From Lachnospiraceae bacterium (lineage in GTDB: Bacteria > Bacillota > Clostridia > Lachnospirales > Lachnospiraceae), in NCBI GenBank assembly GCA_030523275.1, contig JAUNIX010000029.1, positions 1 to 43,106 of the forward strand: a stretch of 43,106 nucleotides of DNA. The letters run 5' to 3'. Below, one piece after another: positions 15,804-24,175 of the stretch (the stretch's first letter is position 1; the number at the start of each line of letters is the position of its first letter). Below the pieces are notes generated by a model. The model searched no databases. It saw only the letters and a program-made list of their open reading frames with translations, and was not told where the DNA came from. A program made the translations under genes and the position numbers.

Positions 15804-17324
15804 ATGCAATCATCGGATAAAAGGATACAGTTTTGTATAGGTGGAATGACATGTATAAATTGCCAAAATAAAATTGAAAAGGTATTGAAGCATACAGAAG
15901 GGATTCTCAGAGCCAGTGTCAGCTATAGCAAAGGTACAGCTGATATTGCTTATGATGAGAAGAGAATTACATTGGATGAAATAGTCACTGTTATAGAGAA
16001 TTTAGAATATCAAGTGATTTTAGAAAAGAAGCAGCAAGAAACAGAGTTACTAGATCTTGTCTGTATCTTGGTGATTATAGTTGCGTTGTATGTCATGTTG
16101 CAGTCGATGGGGATTCTTAATCTGTTAGTGCCGAGTCAGCTTGCAGACACGAAAATGGGGTATGGTATGCTCTTTGTGATTGGTTTGCTTACTTCTGTTC
16201 ATTGTATTGCGATGTGTGGGGGAATCAATCTTTCCCAGTGTATTTCAAAGGAGCAGCAAAAGAGAATAGAGAGCGGAAGTAAATGGGCCGTGTTTCATTC
16301 GGCATTGTTTTATAATTTCGGACGGGTTTTATCCTATACCATGATTGGTTTTGTGTGTGGTTTGATCGGACTTTTCATCAGTACAGATATAGAAGCGGGA
16401 TTTTCGATATACTTACAAGGTGTTCTAAAAATGATAGCGGGATTATTTATGGTGATTATAGGACTCAATCTTTTGGGAATTTTTCCATGGCTTCATAAAT
16501 TCACAGTTCGTATGCCGAGGTGTCTTGTCCGAAAGATTGGGGAAGAAAAGCAAAAAAGCAATCGTCCTTTTATAGTCGGTATTTTGAATGGATTTATGCC
16601 TTGTGGTCCGTTACAATCTATGTGGATCGTGGCATTGGTAACAGGGAATCCGTTTGTTGGTGCGTTATCTATGTTGTTATTTAGTCTAGGTACGGTACCT
16701 CTCATGTTAGGACTTAGTTCGATTGTTACGGTACTTGGCAGAAAATTTACCAATCAGGTTATGATGGCTGGCGCAGTATTGATCGTAGTACTTGGATTAG
16801 CAATGCTCTCTCAAGGTGGTTCGTTAAGTGGATGGTTGCCACCTGATCTGTTACTGATTCTTATTATTACATTTTTCATCATTGGAGTGCTTTTTAGCAT
16901 TCCAAACCAGGATCATCGACAAAGAAATATATTGAAAATCGTATCGCTAGTCATTATCATCGGTTCCTATATTTTATGGAATTTTCAGGGAGTACTAATA
17001 AAAGATGATTCTATGTCTGATTCAACGACAAAGATGGTTGATGGTATGCAGATTGTCAACAGTACATTGGGTCCGGGAAATTATCCAGATATCGAGGTTC
17101 AGGTTGGGGTGCCTGTGAAATGGACAATCGAAGCACCCAAAGGAACGGTTAATGGCTGTAACTATAAAATTGAGATATTGGACTATGGCATAGAGCACAC
17201 TTTCCATACAGGAGAAAATGTGATTGAGTTTACACCAACAAAGGCTGGTACGATTCGGTATCGTTGTTGGATGGGAATGATCCATGGCAATATTAATGTA
17301 AAGAATGAAACAGGGAAATTATAA
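15804..17324 (+). CDS. HMA - DsbD/TauE-like membrane - cupredoxin fusion protein
   Basis: A 506-residue three-part membrane protein. Residues 1 to about 75 are a heavy-metal-associated domain with CxxC at Cys17/Cys20 (GGMTCINCQNKIEKVL). Residues about 85-400 form a polytopic domain of the DsbD_2 / UreH-like (CcdA/TauE relative) class, with LTSVHCIAMCGGINL, LFYNFGRVLSYTMIGF and GFMPCGPLQSMW as conserved motifs. The last about 90 residues are an outward-facing cupredoxin-like domain ending in RYRCWMGMIHGNI, where Cys, Met and His could bind copper. The family is thought to move metal or reducing equivalents across the membrane; substrate is inferred, probably copper. Ribosome binding site AAAGGAGG. 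It heads a four-gene unit with a DUF2318 protein and a two-component system. Confidence 0.85.
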   Translation: MQSSDKRIQFCIGGMTCINCQNKIEKVLKHTEGILRASVSYSKGTADIAYDEKRITLDEIVTVIENLEYQVILEKKQQETELLDLVCILVIIVALYVMLQSMGILNLLVPSQLADTKMGYGMLFVIGLLTSVHCIAMCGGINLSQCISKEQQKRIESGSKWAVFHSALFYNFGRVLSYTMIGFVCGLIGLFISTDIEAGFSIYLQGVLKMIAGLFMVIIGLNLLGIFPWLHKFTVRMPRCLVRKIGEEKQKSNRPFIVGILNGFMPCGPLQSMWIVALVTGNPFVGALSMLLFSLGTVPLMLGLSSIVTVLGRKFTNQVMMAGAVLIVVLGLAMLSQGGSLSGWLPPDLLLILIITFFIIGVLFSIPNQDHRQRNILKIVSLVIIIGSYILWNFQGVLIKDDSMSDSTTKMVDGMQIVNSTLGPGNYPDIEVQVGVPVKWTIEAPKGTVNGCNYKIEILDYGIEHTFHTGENVIEFTPTKAGTIRYRCWMGMIHGNINVKNETGKL

Positions 17325-17341
17325 AGAGCAGGAGTCAATAA

Positions 17342-17896
17342 ATGAAAAATAGGAAAGAATCAAAGGGAAATAGAGCGTTAGTTTTGGTGGCTTTGATTAT
17401 TGTGATCGTATGCATGGTTGTGGTAATGTTTGCGAATCGAAATAAGAAAACACAGCCGTCAAACAGCACACAGACAGTTCAAAAATCTAAAAAAGAAACA
17501 GATGATGGCACTATGATAGAAAAAGGGGACCCTCTTGTTATTCCAGTATCCGAAATTACAACCGATGTTTCTTTCTTTCCTATAGTAGTAGATAGAACAG
17601 CGATGGAAGTAATCGCAGTCAAAGACAATGATGGCAATATCCGTACTGCTTTTAATACTTGTCAGGTTTGTTATAGTTCGGGCAGAGGCTATTATGAGCA
17701 AGAGGGTGATATGCTTGTTTGCCAAAATTGTGGAAACCAGTTTACGATAGAGCAGATTGAAATTGAATCGGGTGGTTGTAATCCGTGGCCGATTTTTGAA
17801 AACGACAAAGCTATAACAGATGACTCGATTGAAATATCTTATGATTTTTTGACAGCATCGAAAGAAATCTTTGAAAATTGGAAGGTGAATGATTAA
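17342..17896 (+). CDS. Membrane-anchored DUF2318 (Fe-S-like) protein
   Basis: A 184-residue protein with one N-terminal membrane anchor (about residues 13-31) and an extracytoplasmic DUF2318 domain. The metal-binding pattern is visible: NTCQVCYSSGRGYY, then MLVCQNCGNQF, and SGGCNP, giving two CxxC pairs plus an extra Cys. Relatives occur with iron and copper transport components, and an Fe-S cluster or metal centre has been proposed for them. It follows the metal fusion gene by 17 bases and precedes a response regulator by 17. The partner role (electron acceptor or metallochaperone) is an inference from context. Confidence 0.85.
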   Translation: MKNRKESKGNRALVLVALIIVIVCMVVVMFANRNKKTQPSNSTQTVQKSKKETDDGTMIEKGDPLVIPVSEITTDVSFFPIVVDRTAMEVIAVKDNDGNIRTAFNTCQVCYSSGRGYYEQEGDMLVCQNCGNQFTIEQIEIESGGCNPWPIFENDKAITDDSIEISYDFLTASKEIFENWKVND

Positions 17897-17913
17897 ATAA
17901 GGGGTGAAATATA

Positions 17914-18609
17914 GTGCAAACAGTTTTAATAGTCGATGATGAGCGGATGATCAGAGAGGCTGTATCTTTTTATTTAAAGAAACAAGGCTGTCGGGTGTTT
18001 GCAGCAGAAAATGGGAAAGAGGCCCTGACAATGTTTGAGCAGGAAGCGATTACCTTTGTGATACTTGATCTGATGCTTCCAGATGTGAGCGGTGAAGAAA
18101 TCTGTATGTCGATTCGAAAAAAGTCAAAAGTTCCTATTATCATGTTGACGGCAAAGACACAGGAAGATGATGTGCTAAATGGTCTAGAGATTGGGGCAGA
18201 TGATTATGTGACAAAACCATTTAGTTTAAAAGAATTATATGCCAGGATGACAGTGATACTCCGTCGGACTACGGGAGATATAAAACCGCTCGTGTCGAAA
18301 CACTTGTGGAATGATAAGGATTTGCAAGTTGACTTTGAGCATAGAGAAGTACAGAAAAAGGGAGAATCACTTTCTTTGACACCAAGTGAATGGAAAATTT
18401 TAACAGCATTGATTCGGTGTCCGAAAAAAGTTTATACACGGGAAGAACTGATTGAACTGATATTTGGTTTAGATTTTGATGGGTATGATCGCGTTATTGA
18501 TACGCATATTAAAAATTTGCGAAAGAAAGTGGAAGATGATCCCAAAAAACCGTTTTATATAAAAACAGTTCGTGGCGTTGGTTATAAATTTGGAGGTGGC
18601 GAATTGTGA
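17914..18609 (+). CDS. OmpR/PhoB-family response regulator
   Basis: A 231-residue regulator. The receiver domain has the acidic pocket VDDE, the phospho-acceptor Asp52 in VILDLMLPDVSG, and the conserved Lys in YVTKPFS. The C-terminal winged-helix DNA-binding domain shows LTPSEWKILTALIRCPKKVY, REELIELIF and DTHIKNLRKKVEDDP plus RGVGYKF. The start is GTG behind AGGGGTG. It overlaps the histidine kinase gene by four bases. Linkage to the metal fusion and DUF2318 genes suggests it controls envelope metal or redox stress. Confidence 0.94.
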   Translation: MQTVLIVDDERMIREAVSFYLKKQGCRVFAAENGKEALTMFEQEAITFVILDLMLPDVSGEEICMSIRKKSKVPIIMLTAKTQEDDVLNGLEIGADDYVTKPFSLKELYARMTVILRRTTGDIKPLVSKHLWNDKDLQVDFEHREVQKKGESLSLTPSEWKILTALIRCPKKVYTREELIELIFGLDFDGYDRVIDTHIKNLRKKVEDDPKKPFYIKTVRGVGYKFGGGEL

Positions 18610-20012
18610 AGCAAGTGAATCTGCGTGCAATGATAGCCATTCGATTTGCTTTGCTCGTGCTGACTGTAATTTTTTTGATTAGTGTCGCATCGAATATTTT
18701 GATTAAAAGACAATTTGAAAAATATGTAGAGGAAAAGCAAAATACACAGACAGAAGAATTGGCACAAAATCTATCCTCTCAATATGACGATGCAAAAGAC
18801 AAATGGAATCTTGACTATATACATGGTTTAGGTATGTATGCTTTGAATGAAGGATTTATTATAAAGTTGTATGATAGCGATGAAAATGTGTTATGGGATG
18901 CCGAAAATCACGATATGACACTTTGCCATCAGATGATGAATACCATTACCTTTCGTATGCAGGAAGAACGTCCCGATCTAGATGGAGATTTTGTTACCCA
19001 TCGGTTTGACTTAAAACAGAATCAGAAAGTGGTTGGTTTTCTGGATGTCAGCTATTACAGTCCTTACTATTTAAATGAAAATGATTTTCAATTTATTACA
19101 ACATTGAATCACATTTTAGTAGCAGTGGGAATCGTTTCTCTAATCGGAGCGATTATAATGGGATTGATCCTTGCAAACAACATTACAGAGCCGATTGTAA
19201 AAACGTCAGAGATTGCACAACAAATTTCCAATGGACATTATGATATACGGTTTCACAGTGATGTTCGTGCAAAAGAGCTACAAAATTTGACAGAAGCCAT
19301 GAATCAGATGGCAGGGTCATTAGAGGAACAGGAGAATTTGCGCAAGCGTCTGACTTCTGATGTTGCTCATGAGCTCAGGACACCGATTGCCAATGTATCT
19401 TCTTATCTTGAGGCAATCATTGAGGGGGTGTGGGAAGCGACACCAGAACGATTACAAGTTTGTTATGATGAATTGGATAGGATTTCAAAGTTGGTGTCTG
19501 ATCTGGAACGATTGCAGCAGGTAGAAAATGAAAACTTAAATCTGCAAAAAACAGAAGTTGATTTATTAGAATTAACGAAAGGCGTGGTAAGAAATTTTGA
19601 AACAAAAATTTCTCAAAAAAATATTTACTGCTTAGTGGATGGTACACATGTGATAGCGCTTGTTGATGAAAGGAAAATGCAACAGGTAGTTACAAATCTG
19701 CTTTCAAATGCGATTAAATATTCCAATGATTATGAGGGTATTTGTATCTTGGTTGAAGATACAGGTGAGCAAGTTGTGATTCAGGTGAAGGATGATGGAC
19801 CAGGGATTGCTAAGGAAGATCAAAAATGGATTTTCGAGCGTTTCTATCGGACCGATAAATCTAGAAATCGAAAAACAGGTGGAGCAGGGATAGGACTTGC
19901 AATTGTCAAAACGATTGTACAGGCGCATGATGGTCAGGTAAAGGTAGAAAGTGAAGAAGGGCATGGCAGCAAATTTGTGGTTATTCTTCCGAAAAGTGAA
20001 AAACCGGTATGA
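18606..20012 (+). CDS. Sensor histidine kinase
   Basis: A 468-residue kinase with two membrane segments (about residues 10-31 and 172-194) that enclose an extracytoplasmic sensor of about 140 residues. A HAMP domain follows, then the H-box TSDVAHELRTPIANVSSYLE with the phosphorylated His, the N-box VVTNLLSNAIKYSND, the G1 box KDDGPGI, and the G2 box GGAGIGLAIV. The GTG start lies in the overlap GTGA with the upstream regulator. The sensor domain has no CxxC or other obvious metal ligands, so the stimulus is not clear. Confidence 0.94.
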   Translation: MKQVNLRAMIAIRFALLVLTVIFLISVASNILIKRQFEKYVEEKQNTQTEELAQNLSSQYDDAKDKWNLDYIHGLGMYALNEGFIIKLYDSDENVLWDAENHDMTLCHQMMNTITFRMQEERPDLDGDFVTHRFDLKQNQKVVGFLDVSYYSPYYLNENDFQFITTLNHILVAVGIVSLIGAIIMGLILANNITEPIVKTSEIAQQISNGHYDIRFHSDVRAKELQNLTEAMNQMAGSLEEQENLRKRLTSDVAHELRTPIANVSSYLEAIIEGVWEATPERLQVCYDELDRISKLVSDLERLQQVENENLNLQKTEVDLLELTKGVVRNFETKISQKNIYCLVDGTHVIALVDERKMQQVVTNLLSNAIKYSNDYEGICILVEDTGEQVVIQVKDDGPGIAKEDQKWIFERFYRTDKSRNRKTGGAGIGLAIVKTIVQAHDGQVKVESEEGHGSKFVVILPKSEKPV

Positions 20013-20033
20013 TTTTGATCACACCGGTTTTAG
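20000..20033. terminator. Bidirectional terminator between convergent genes
   Basis: ACCGGT (20003-20008) pairs with ACCGGT (20023-20028), with TGAT/ATCA extending the stem, and A and T tracts lie on either side. It serves the kinase gene and the convergent degV. Confidence 0.85.
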
Positions 20034-20050
20034 TCGTAAACTTATTTATT

Positions 20051-20917
20051 CTAATATTCTAATTTTTTTTCTATCGTAATCGCCAAACAGCCAGGTCCAA
20101 TGTGACAGGAAACACTCAGTGATAAAATATCGATTGGAATATCTTCTTCCTTTACAGGAAAAACTTCTGCCACTTCTTTGCGGAATTCCTCGGCCGCTGC
20201 TAAATTTTCAGTATGAACAACTGTAAGTCGAACATTGTCGATGCCTCCAAAGCGCTCAGTGGCGTCTTTGACTGCAGCCTCTAACATGGTCTTACGTCCT
20301 TTTTTTGCGGTTCTGCATTTTGCAAAAGCATCTAACTTTTCACCCTGAATCTGTAAAACGGGTTTAATCTTTAATAAAGTCGCAAAAGCAGCAGCAGCAG
20401 GGGTGATACGACCACCTTTTTTTAAATATTTTAGAGTGTCAAGCATAATATAGATACTGGAATCAAATTTTGTATCCGTCAAAATTTTGTGGATTTCGCT
20501 GGCAGAATATCCTTTATCAGCCATAGCCTTTGCATCCAAGACAGAGGATTTCATTGTTGTAGAAATTCTCTGATTATCAACGACCCATACTTTATCTTCA
20601 TAATCCTGTGCCAACATCATTGCCGTCTGACAACTTCCACTCAAACCACTAGACATTGGAATATGAACGATTTCGTCATATGTTTCCAATAATTTATCCC
20701 AGAGTTCTGTAATATCAGCAGGAGATGGTTGAGAAGTGGAAATTTCGGCATCTCCTTTTAAGTGTTCATAAAATTCATCTTGTGTGAGTGTGATATCTTC
20801 AAAATAAGTTTTTTCATTAATATAAAAAGGCATTGGAATAACCGACACGCCGTATTCTTTTGCCATACTCTGCGTAATTCCGCTATTACTATCCGTTACA
20901 ATAGCCACTCTTTTCAA
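20051..20917 (-). CDS. DegV family fatty-acid-binding protein
   Basis: A 288-residue DegV/FakB-type protein. The family binds a fatty acid and, in FakB proteins, presents it to the kinase FakA. Typical motifs are IVTDSNSGI at the N-terminus, STSQPSPADI, HIPMSSGLSGSCQTAMMLA, TLKYLKKGGRITPAAAAFAT, KPVLQIQGEKL and a C-terminal SCHIGPGCLAI. The start codon is TTG behind GGAGGT, the natural choice because the protein begins KRVAIVTDS. No fakA lies nearby, so the partner must be elsewhere. It is convergent with the histidine kinase and divergent from cysK. Confidence 0.93.
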   Translation of the reverse strand: MKRVAIVTDSNSGITQSMAKEYGVSVIPMPFYINEKTYFEDITLTQDEFYEHLKGDAEISTSQPSPADITELWDKLLETYDEIVHIPMSSGLSGSCQTAMMLAQDYEDKVWVVDNQRISTTMKSSVLDAKAMADKGYSASEIHKILTDTKFDSSIYIMLDTLKYLKKGGRITPAAAAFATLLKIKPVLQIQGEKLDAFAKCRTAKKGRKTMLEAAVKDATERFGGIDNVRLTVVHTENLAAAEEFRKEVAEVFPVKEEDIPIDILSLSVSCHIGPGCLAITIEKKLEY

Positions 20918-20963
20918 AATAATACCTCCAATTCATGAATGATTTTTAATCGCAATCATGCTT

Positions 20964-20992
20964 ATTGTACCATTACAAAAATAAAATGTAAA
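20964..20992 (-). promoter_or_regulatory. Promoter of degV
   Basis: On the minus strand TTTACA (20992-20987), a 17-base spacer, and TACAAT (20969-20964), placed 47 bases before the degV start. Confidence 0.65.
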
Positions 20993-21008
20993 TATTCTGA
21001 TATTAACT

Positions 21009-21036
21009 TTGCTTTGTAATAGATTTTCGTTATAAT
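21009..21036 (+). promoter_or_regulatory. Promoter of cysK
   Basis: TTGCTT (21009-21014), a 16-base spacer and TATAAT (21031-21036), 35 bases before the cysK start. No S-box or T-box leader fits in this short distance. Confidence 0.6.
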
Positions 21037-21071
21037 AGAACATAGGTTAAAAATTAGGAGGATGATGATAA

Positions 21072-21974
21072 ATGTATACAGAAAATATTTTAGATTTGAT
21101 CGGGAATACACCACTGCTTAGTTTAAAACAGACAACTGGATATGAAATTTATGCAAAGGCAGAGTTTTTAAATCCAGGTGGCAGTATCAAGGACCGTGTA
21201 GCGAAAAATATGTTGGAACAGGCAGAAAAAGATGGAAAATTAAAACCGGGTATGACGATTATCGAACCAACATCTGGGAATACTGGAATCGGGCTTGCAT
21301 TTTGCGGTGTCCGCATGGGCTATAAAGTCATTATCGTGATGCCGGAAAATATGAGTGAAGAGCGCAAGAAAATTATCCGGGGACTTGGAGCAGAATTGAT
21401 TTTGACACCTGCAGAATTAAGTATTGATGGATCTGTCCAGGAGGCAATAAGAATCGCATCAAGTTCAGATGAGTATTTTGTACCACAGCAGTTTGAAAAT
21501 CCAGCAAATGTGGATGCGCATTACCAGAACACAGCTCGTGAGTTAGTAGAACAGCTTGGCAAACCGATTGATATTTTTGTTTCAGGAATTGGAAGTGGAG
21601 GAACAATGGCTGGTATCGCAAAATATTTATTAGAATTAAATCCAGATACCAAGATTGTAGCAGCAGAACCAAAAGGAGTTTCTGCTATTTTAGGACAACA
21701 GCCAGGATTACATCAGATTCAAGGAATCGGAGATGGTTTTATTCCGGCAATCTTAGATACCAAAATCATCACCGATGTAGTGGAGGTATCGGATGAAGAT
21801 GCAATCAACACAGCCAAAGAGTTAGCTAGAGTACAGGGTATTTTGTGTGGAACATCTTCGGGAGCCAATATCTGGACGGCAAAGAAAATGGCAGAAAAAT
21901 ACGGAAAAGACAAGGTAATCGCGACCGTTCTGCCAGATAGAGCTGAGAGATACTTTAGTGTGGATTTATTATAA
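21072..21974 (+). CDS. cysK: Cysteine synthase (O-acetylserine sulfhydrylase)
   Basis: A 300-residue PLP enzyme that makes cysteine from O-acetylserine and sulfide. The PLP lysine lies in NPGGSIKDRVAKN (Lys40), the substrate loop is TSGNTG, the phosphate-binding glycine loop is GIGSGGT, and GTSSGAN follows late in the protein. The C-terminus VLPDRAERYFSVDLL is a typical CysK end. Full length for the family. Ribosome binding site AGGAGG. It is followed after 17 bases by an EEP-family gene that is probably on the same transcript, although no metabolic link is evident. Confidence 0.96.
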   Translation: MYTENILDLIGNTPLLSLKQTTGYEIYAKAEFLNPGGSIKDRVAKNMLEQAEKDGKLKPGMTIIEPTSGNTGIGLAFCGVRMGYKVIIVMPENMSEERKKIIRGLGAELILTPAELSIDGSVQEAIRIASSSDEYFVPQQFENPANVDAHYQNTARELVEQLGKPIDIFVSGIGSGGTMAGIAKYLLELNPDTKIVAAEPKGVSAILGQQPGLHQIQGIGDGFIPAILDTKIITDVVEVSDEDAINTAKELARVQGILCGTSSGANIWTAKKMAEKYGKDKVIATVLPDRAERYFSVDLL

Positions 21975-21991
21975 TGAAATGAGAAATAACT

Positions 21992-23050
21992 ATGAAAAAA
22001 ATTGTAAAGACATGTCTGACGATTATCGGAATTGTTTTGATCATCGTAGTTGGATTGCTGATTTTTTTGAGCGTGACAGAATATCGTCCTGATGAAAAGG
22101 AATCGGTAAATGTGAATGGAAATTCTGTAAAAAAACTGAGACAGGGTGATACGGTTTCTATTCTGACATACAATATTGGTTATGGTGCATTAAGTCAGAG
22201 TGAAGATTTCTTTATGGATGGTGGCAAAAAAGTTCGCCCAGATTCAAAACAAGTTATTGAGGATAACATGAAAGGAATCAAAAACCAGATTCAGGAACAG
22301 AATGTGGATGTAGTATTTCTTCAGGAAGTGGATCAGGATTCCAAACGCTCCTATCATGTTGACGAGGCGCAAACATTATGGAATAAGAATCAGGGGAATA
22401 TGGCGTTTGCTCCTAATTTCGTTTGCAAATATGTTCCATATCCGTTACCACCAATTGGTAAAGTGTATGGCGGGATTATGACAGTAAACAGTTATGATGT
22501 GAAAAGTGCAGAGAGAATTGCTTTTCCATCTTCTTTCAAATGGCCAATCAGTATGTGTAATTTAAAGCGATGTCTTCTAGTAGAACGTGCTCCGATTGCT
22601 GGCACAGATAAAGAAATGGTATTTATTAATCTGCATTTAGAAGCATATGATTCTGGTGAAGGCAAGAGACTGCAAAGTGAAATGCTTGCCAAGGTGATGA
22701 AAGTAGAATATGAAAAAGGAAATTATGTCATTGCTGGAGGAGATTTTAACCAGTCATTTTCCTGTGTTGATGAGAACAAATATCCGGTGAAAAATAAAGA
22801 CTATTTTGTGGCTGGTAAATTACCAGAAGAATATTTTGGAGACGAATGGCAGATTGTCATGGATGATAAAACACCGACTTCGAGACTATTAAATGAGCCA
22901 TATAATTCCGATAGTGAAGATACGCAGTACTATATGTTAGATGGATTTATTGTTTCACCAAATCTAAAAATTGAAACATTACAGACACAGGATTATAATT
23001 TTGCTTATACCGATCATAATCCGGTGAAGATTACTGTAAAATTAAGATAA
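21992..23050 (+). CDS. Membrane-anchored endonuclease/exonuclease/phosphatase family protein
   Basis: A 352-residue protein with one N-terminal membrane segment (about residues 8-30), so the catalytic domain should face outside. The EEP-fold motifs are visible: ILTYNIGYG, VVFLQEVDQDSKRS (metal-binding Glu), INLHLEAYD, GGDFNQSF and the C-terminal YTDHNPVKI with Asp/His. Substrates of this superfamily include nucleic acids, phosphoinositides and sphingomyelin, and the sequence does not decide among them. The ribosome binding site is weak (GAAATGAGAAA). It ends at a terminator. Confidence 0.85.
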   Translation: MKKIVKTCLTIIGIVLIIVVGLLIFLSVTEYRPDEKESVNVNGNSVKKLRQGDTVSILTYNIGYGALSQSEDFFMDGGKKVRPDSKQVIEDNMKGIKNQIQEQNVDVVFLQEVDQDSKRSYHVDEAQTLWNKNQGNMAFAPNFVCKYVPYPLPPIGKVYGGIMTVNSYDVKSAERIAFPSSFKWPISMCNLKRCLLVERAPIAGTDKEMVFINLHLEAYDSGEGKRLQSEMLAKVMKVEYEKGNYVIAGGDFNQSFSCVDENKYPVKNKDYFVAGKLPEEYFGDEWQIVMDDKTPTSRLLNEPYNSDSEDTQYYMLDGFIVSPNLKIETLQTQDYNFAYTDHNPVKITVKLR

Positions 23051-23066
23051 AAATGTACTTATAGAA

Positions 23067-23104
23067 AAAAACAGGCCTTCAAAATAATCTGAGGGTCTGT
23101 TTTG
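23067..23104. terminator. Terminator between convergent EEP and fnt genes
   Basis: AAACAGGCCTTC pairs with GAGGGTCTGTTT across an 11-base loop, with an A tract before and a T tract after. It can serve both converging genes. Confidence 0.8.
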
Positions 23105-23114
23105 TTTCATTCGG

Positions 23115-23732
23115 TTATGCTATAAAACGTTTGCACAGAGGAATTAAAATCCCGCCTACGATATTTCCCGCTGTCATACCAAGCAACCAGATAATGGTAT
23201 GGAAGGACCACATATTTGCCATACCAAAATAGAACATATTGGCAATACAGTGTTCAAATCCGGCTAATATAAATCCGGCAACGCATAAGAACAAACCGAT
23301 ATATTTTCCGATTTCGTGTTTATTTGTCCGAAAGCCATCGACAGCAATATACATCAGGATATTACAGAAGATGCCAAGAACAAAGACACTTAGTAAACTG
23401 TCGTTTAATTTTACGTCACACATGCCTTGTGCCTTTTCCTGAAAGGCAGCAGCATTTCTGGTAAATGTCAGCGCCAATGCGACTAGATTTGTTCCGATTA
23501 AATTTCCAAGCCAGGTAATGATAAGGCTTGCACTATAAGCAGGAGGATTTTCAAAAACATAACCAATTCTGCCGGTAAAGAGATGAAATCCTCGTGTACA
23601 GATCGTAAATAATCCGAGTGTAAAAAATAAAGCCCCTATAACCTTATTGTCAATCGCGAGAAATAAAGCCCCACCGATACCGATACAGCTACCTGCTAAA
23701 ATACTTTGAATCCATAGTTCTTTCATTTTCAT
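23115..23732 (-). CDS. Formate/nitrite transporter family protein (compact)
   Basis: A 205-residue membrane protein with six predicted helices, starting at the ATG at 23732 (MKMKELWIQS) behind AAAGGAG. The longer frame beyond this start runs into the riboswitch terminator and is not coding. Family marks are the glycine-rich first helix (LAGSCIGIGGALF), the loop RGFHLFTGRIGYV, ITWLGNLIGTNLVAL, and FILAGFEHCIANMFYFGMA, which holds the central His of FNT channels. Most members have about 260 residues; here loops and termini are short. FNT proteins pass formate, nitrite or hydrosulfide, and the ZTP riboswitch upstream argues for formate linked to one-carbon metabolism. Confidence 0.88.
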   Translation of the reverse strand: MKMKELWIQSILAGSCIGIGGALFLAIDNKVIGALFFTLGLFTICTRGFHLFTGRIGYVFENPPAYSASLIITWLGNLIGTNLVALALTFTRNAAAFQEKAQGMCDVKLNDSLLSVFVLGIFCNILMYIAVDGFRTNKHEIGKYIGLFLCVAGFILAGFEHCIANMFYFGMANMWSFHTIIWLLGMTAGNIVGGILIPLCKRFIA

Positions 23733-23802
23733 AATATGATGCACTCCTTTTTCGTGGTAAGAGCTGCTTTTTATTTCTATTTGACTTGTTTCCATCGCAT
23801 AA

Positions 23803-23906
23803 ATAAAAAACAGCCCGATCAATTGATAGGACTGCCCAGACGGTCGACATATAAAATCCCTTATCTGCACTGTGTCAATTCACGTATCCGTCAGCAAATA
23901 AGTTAC
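23803..23906 (-). promoter_or_regulatory. ZTP (pfl motif) riboswitch with terminator, controlling fnt
   Basis: On the minus strand the leader carries GCTGACGGATACGTG, a short hairpin GTG-AATTGA-CAC, and then the hallmark GACCGTCTGGGCA (23844-23832). This is the conserved 5' and 3' halves of the pfl/ZTP aptamer, which senses the purine intermediate ZTP/ZMP when 10-formyl-THF is short. The last aptamer bases overlap a terminator (CAGTCC and GGGCTG pairing around ATCAATTGAT, 23834-23810) followed by six U. Ligand binding should prevent terminator formation and switch the formate transporter on. Confidence 0.85.
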
Positions 23907-23910
23907 TTTA

Positions 23911-23939
23911 TAAATAGCATAATTGACGGAAAATGTCAA
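23911..23939 (-). promoter_or_regulatory. Promoter of the riboswitch-fnt transcript
   Basis: Minus strand TTGACA (23939-23934), a 17-base spacer and TATTTA (23916-23911). The predicted start near 23904 is exactly where the aptamer begins. Confidence 0.75.
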
Positions 23940-23997
23940 TAATAAAAGAATATTTCGTATTTTTAGCAGAAATAATGTATAATTATGCAATAATATA

Positions 23998-24085
23998 GTG
24001 ACTTTTTATGCATTTTATTGTAAAATAGTGCGTAAAGAGTCGGGCAACAAGGGCGTATTACCTCGATAGTAATGCGCCCGCTTTT
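23998..24085 (+). promoter_or_regulatory. Probable promoter and leader attenuator of the amino-acid ABC operon
   Basis: A weak promoter GTGACT (23998-24003), 17 bases, TAAAAT (24021-24026) precedes a hairpin GGGCGTATTAC (24051-24061) with GTAATGCGCCC (24069-24079), followed by CTTTT. No gene upstream reads into it, because fnt is transcribed the other way, so this terminator lies in the 5' leader. A second TATAAT occurs at 23978-23983. The ligand or sensor is unknown; I see no known riboswitch. Confidence 0.45.
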
Positions 24086-24175
24086 AGTCAGTATAAGAAA
24101 TTTAAAAAATTTTATATAATAAAAATGATCTGTGAGGATGTAAGGAAAAGCCAGTTGCCCAGAAAGGATGAGGAT

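Noticed and set aside
23733..23870. N-terminal extension of the formate/nitrite transporter frame
   Set aside because: The extension is a translation of the riboswitch terminator and spacer. A ribosome binding site and family-like start occur at 23732.
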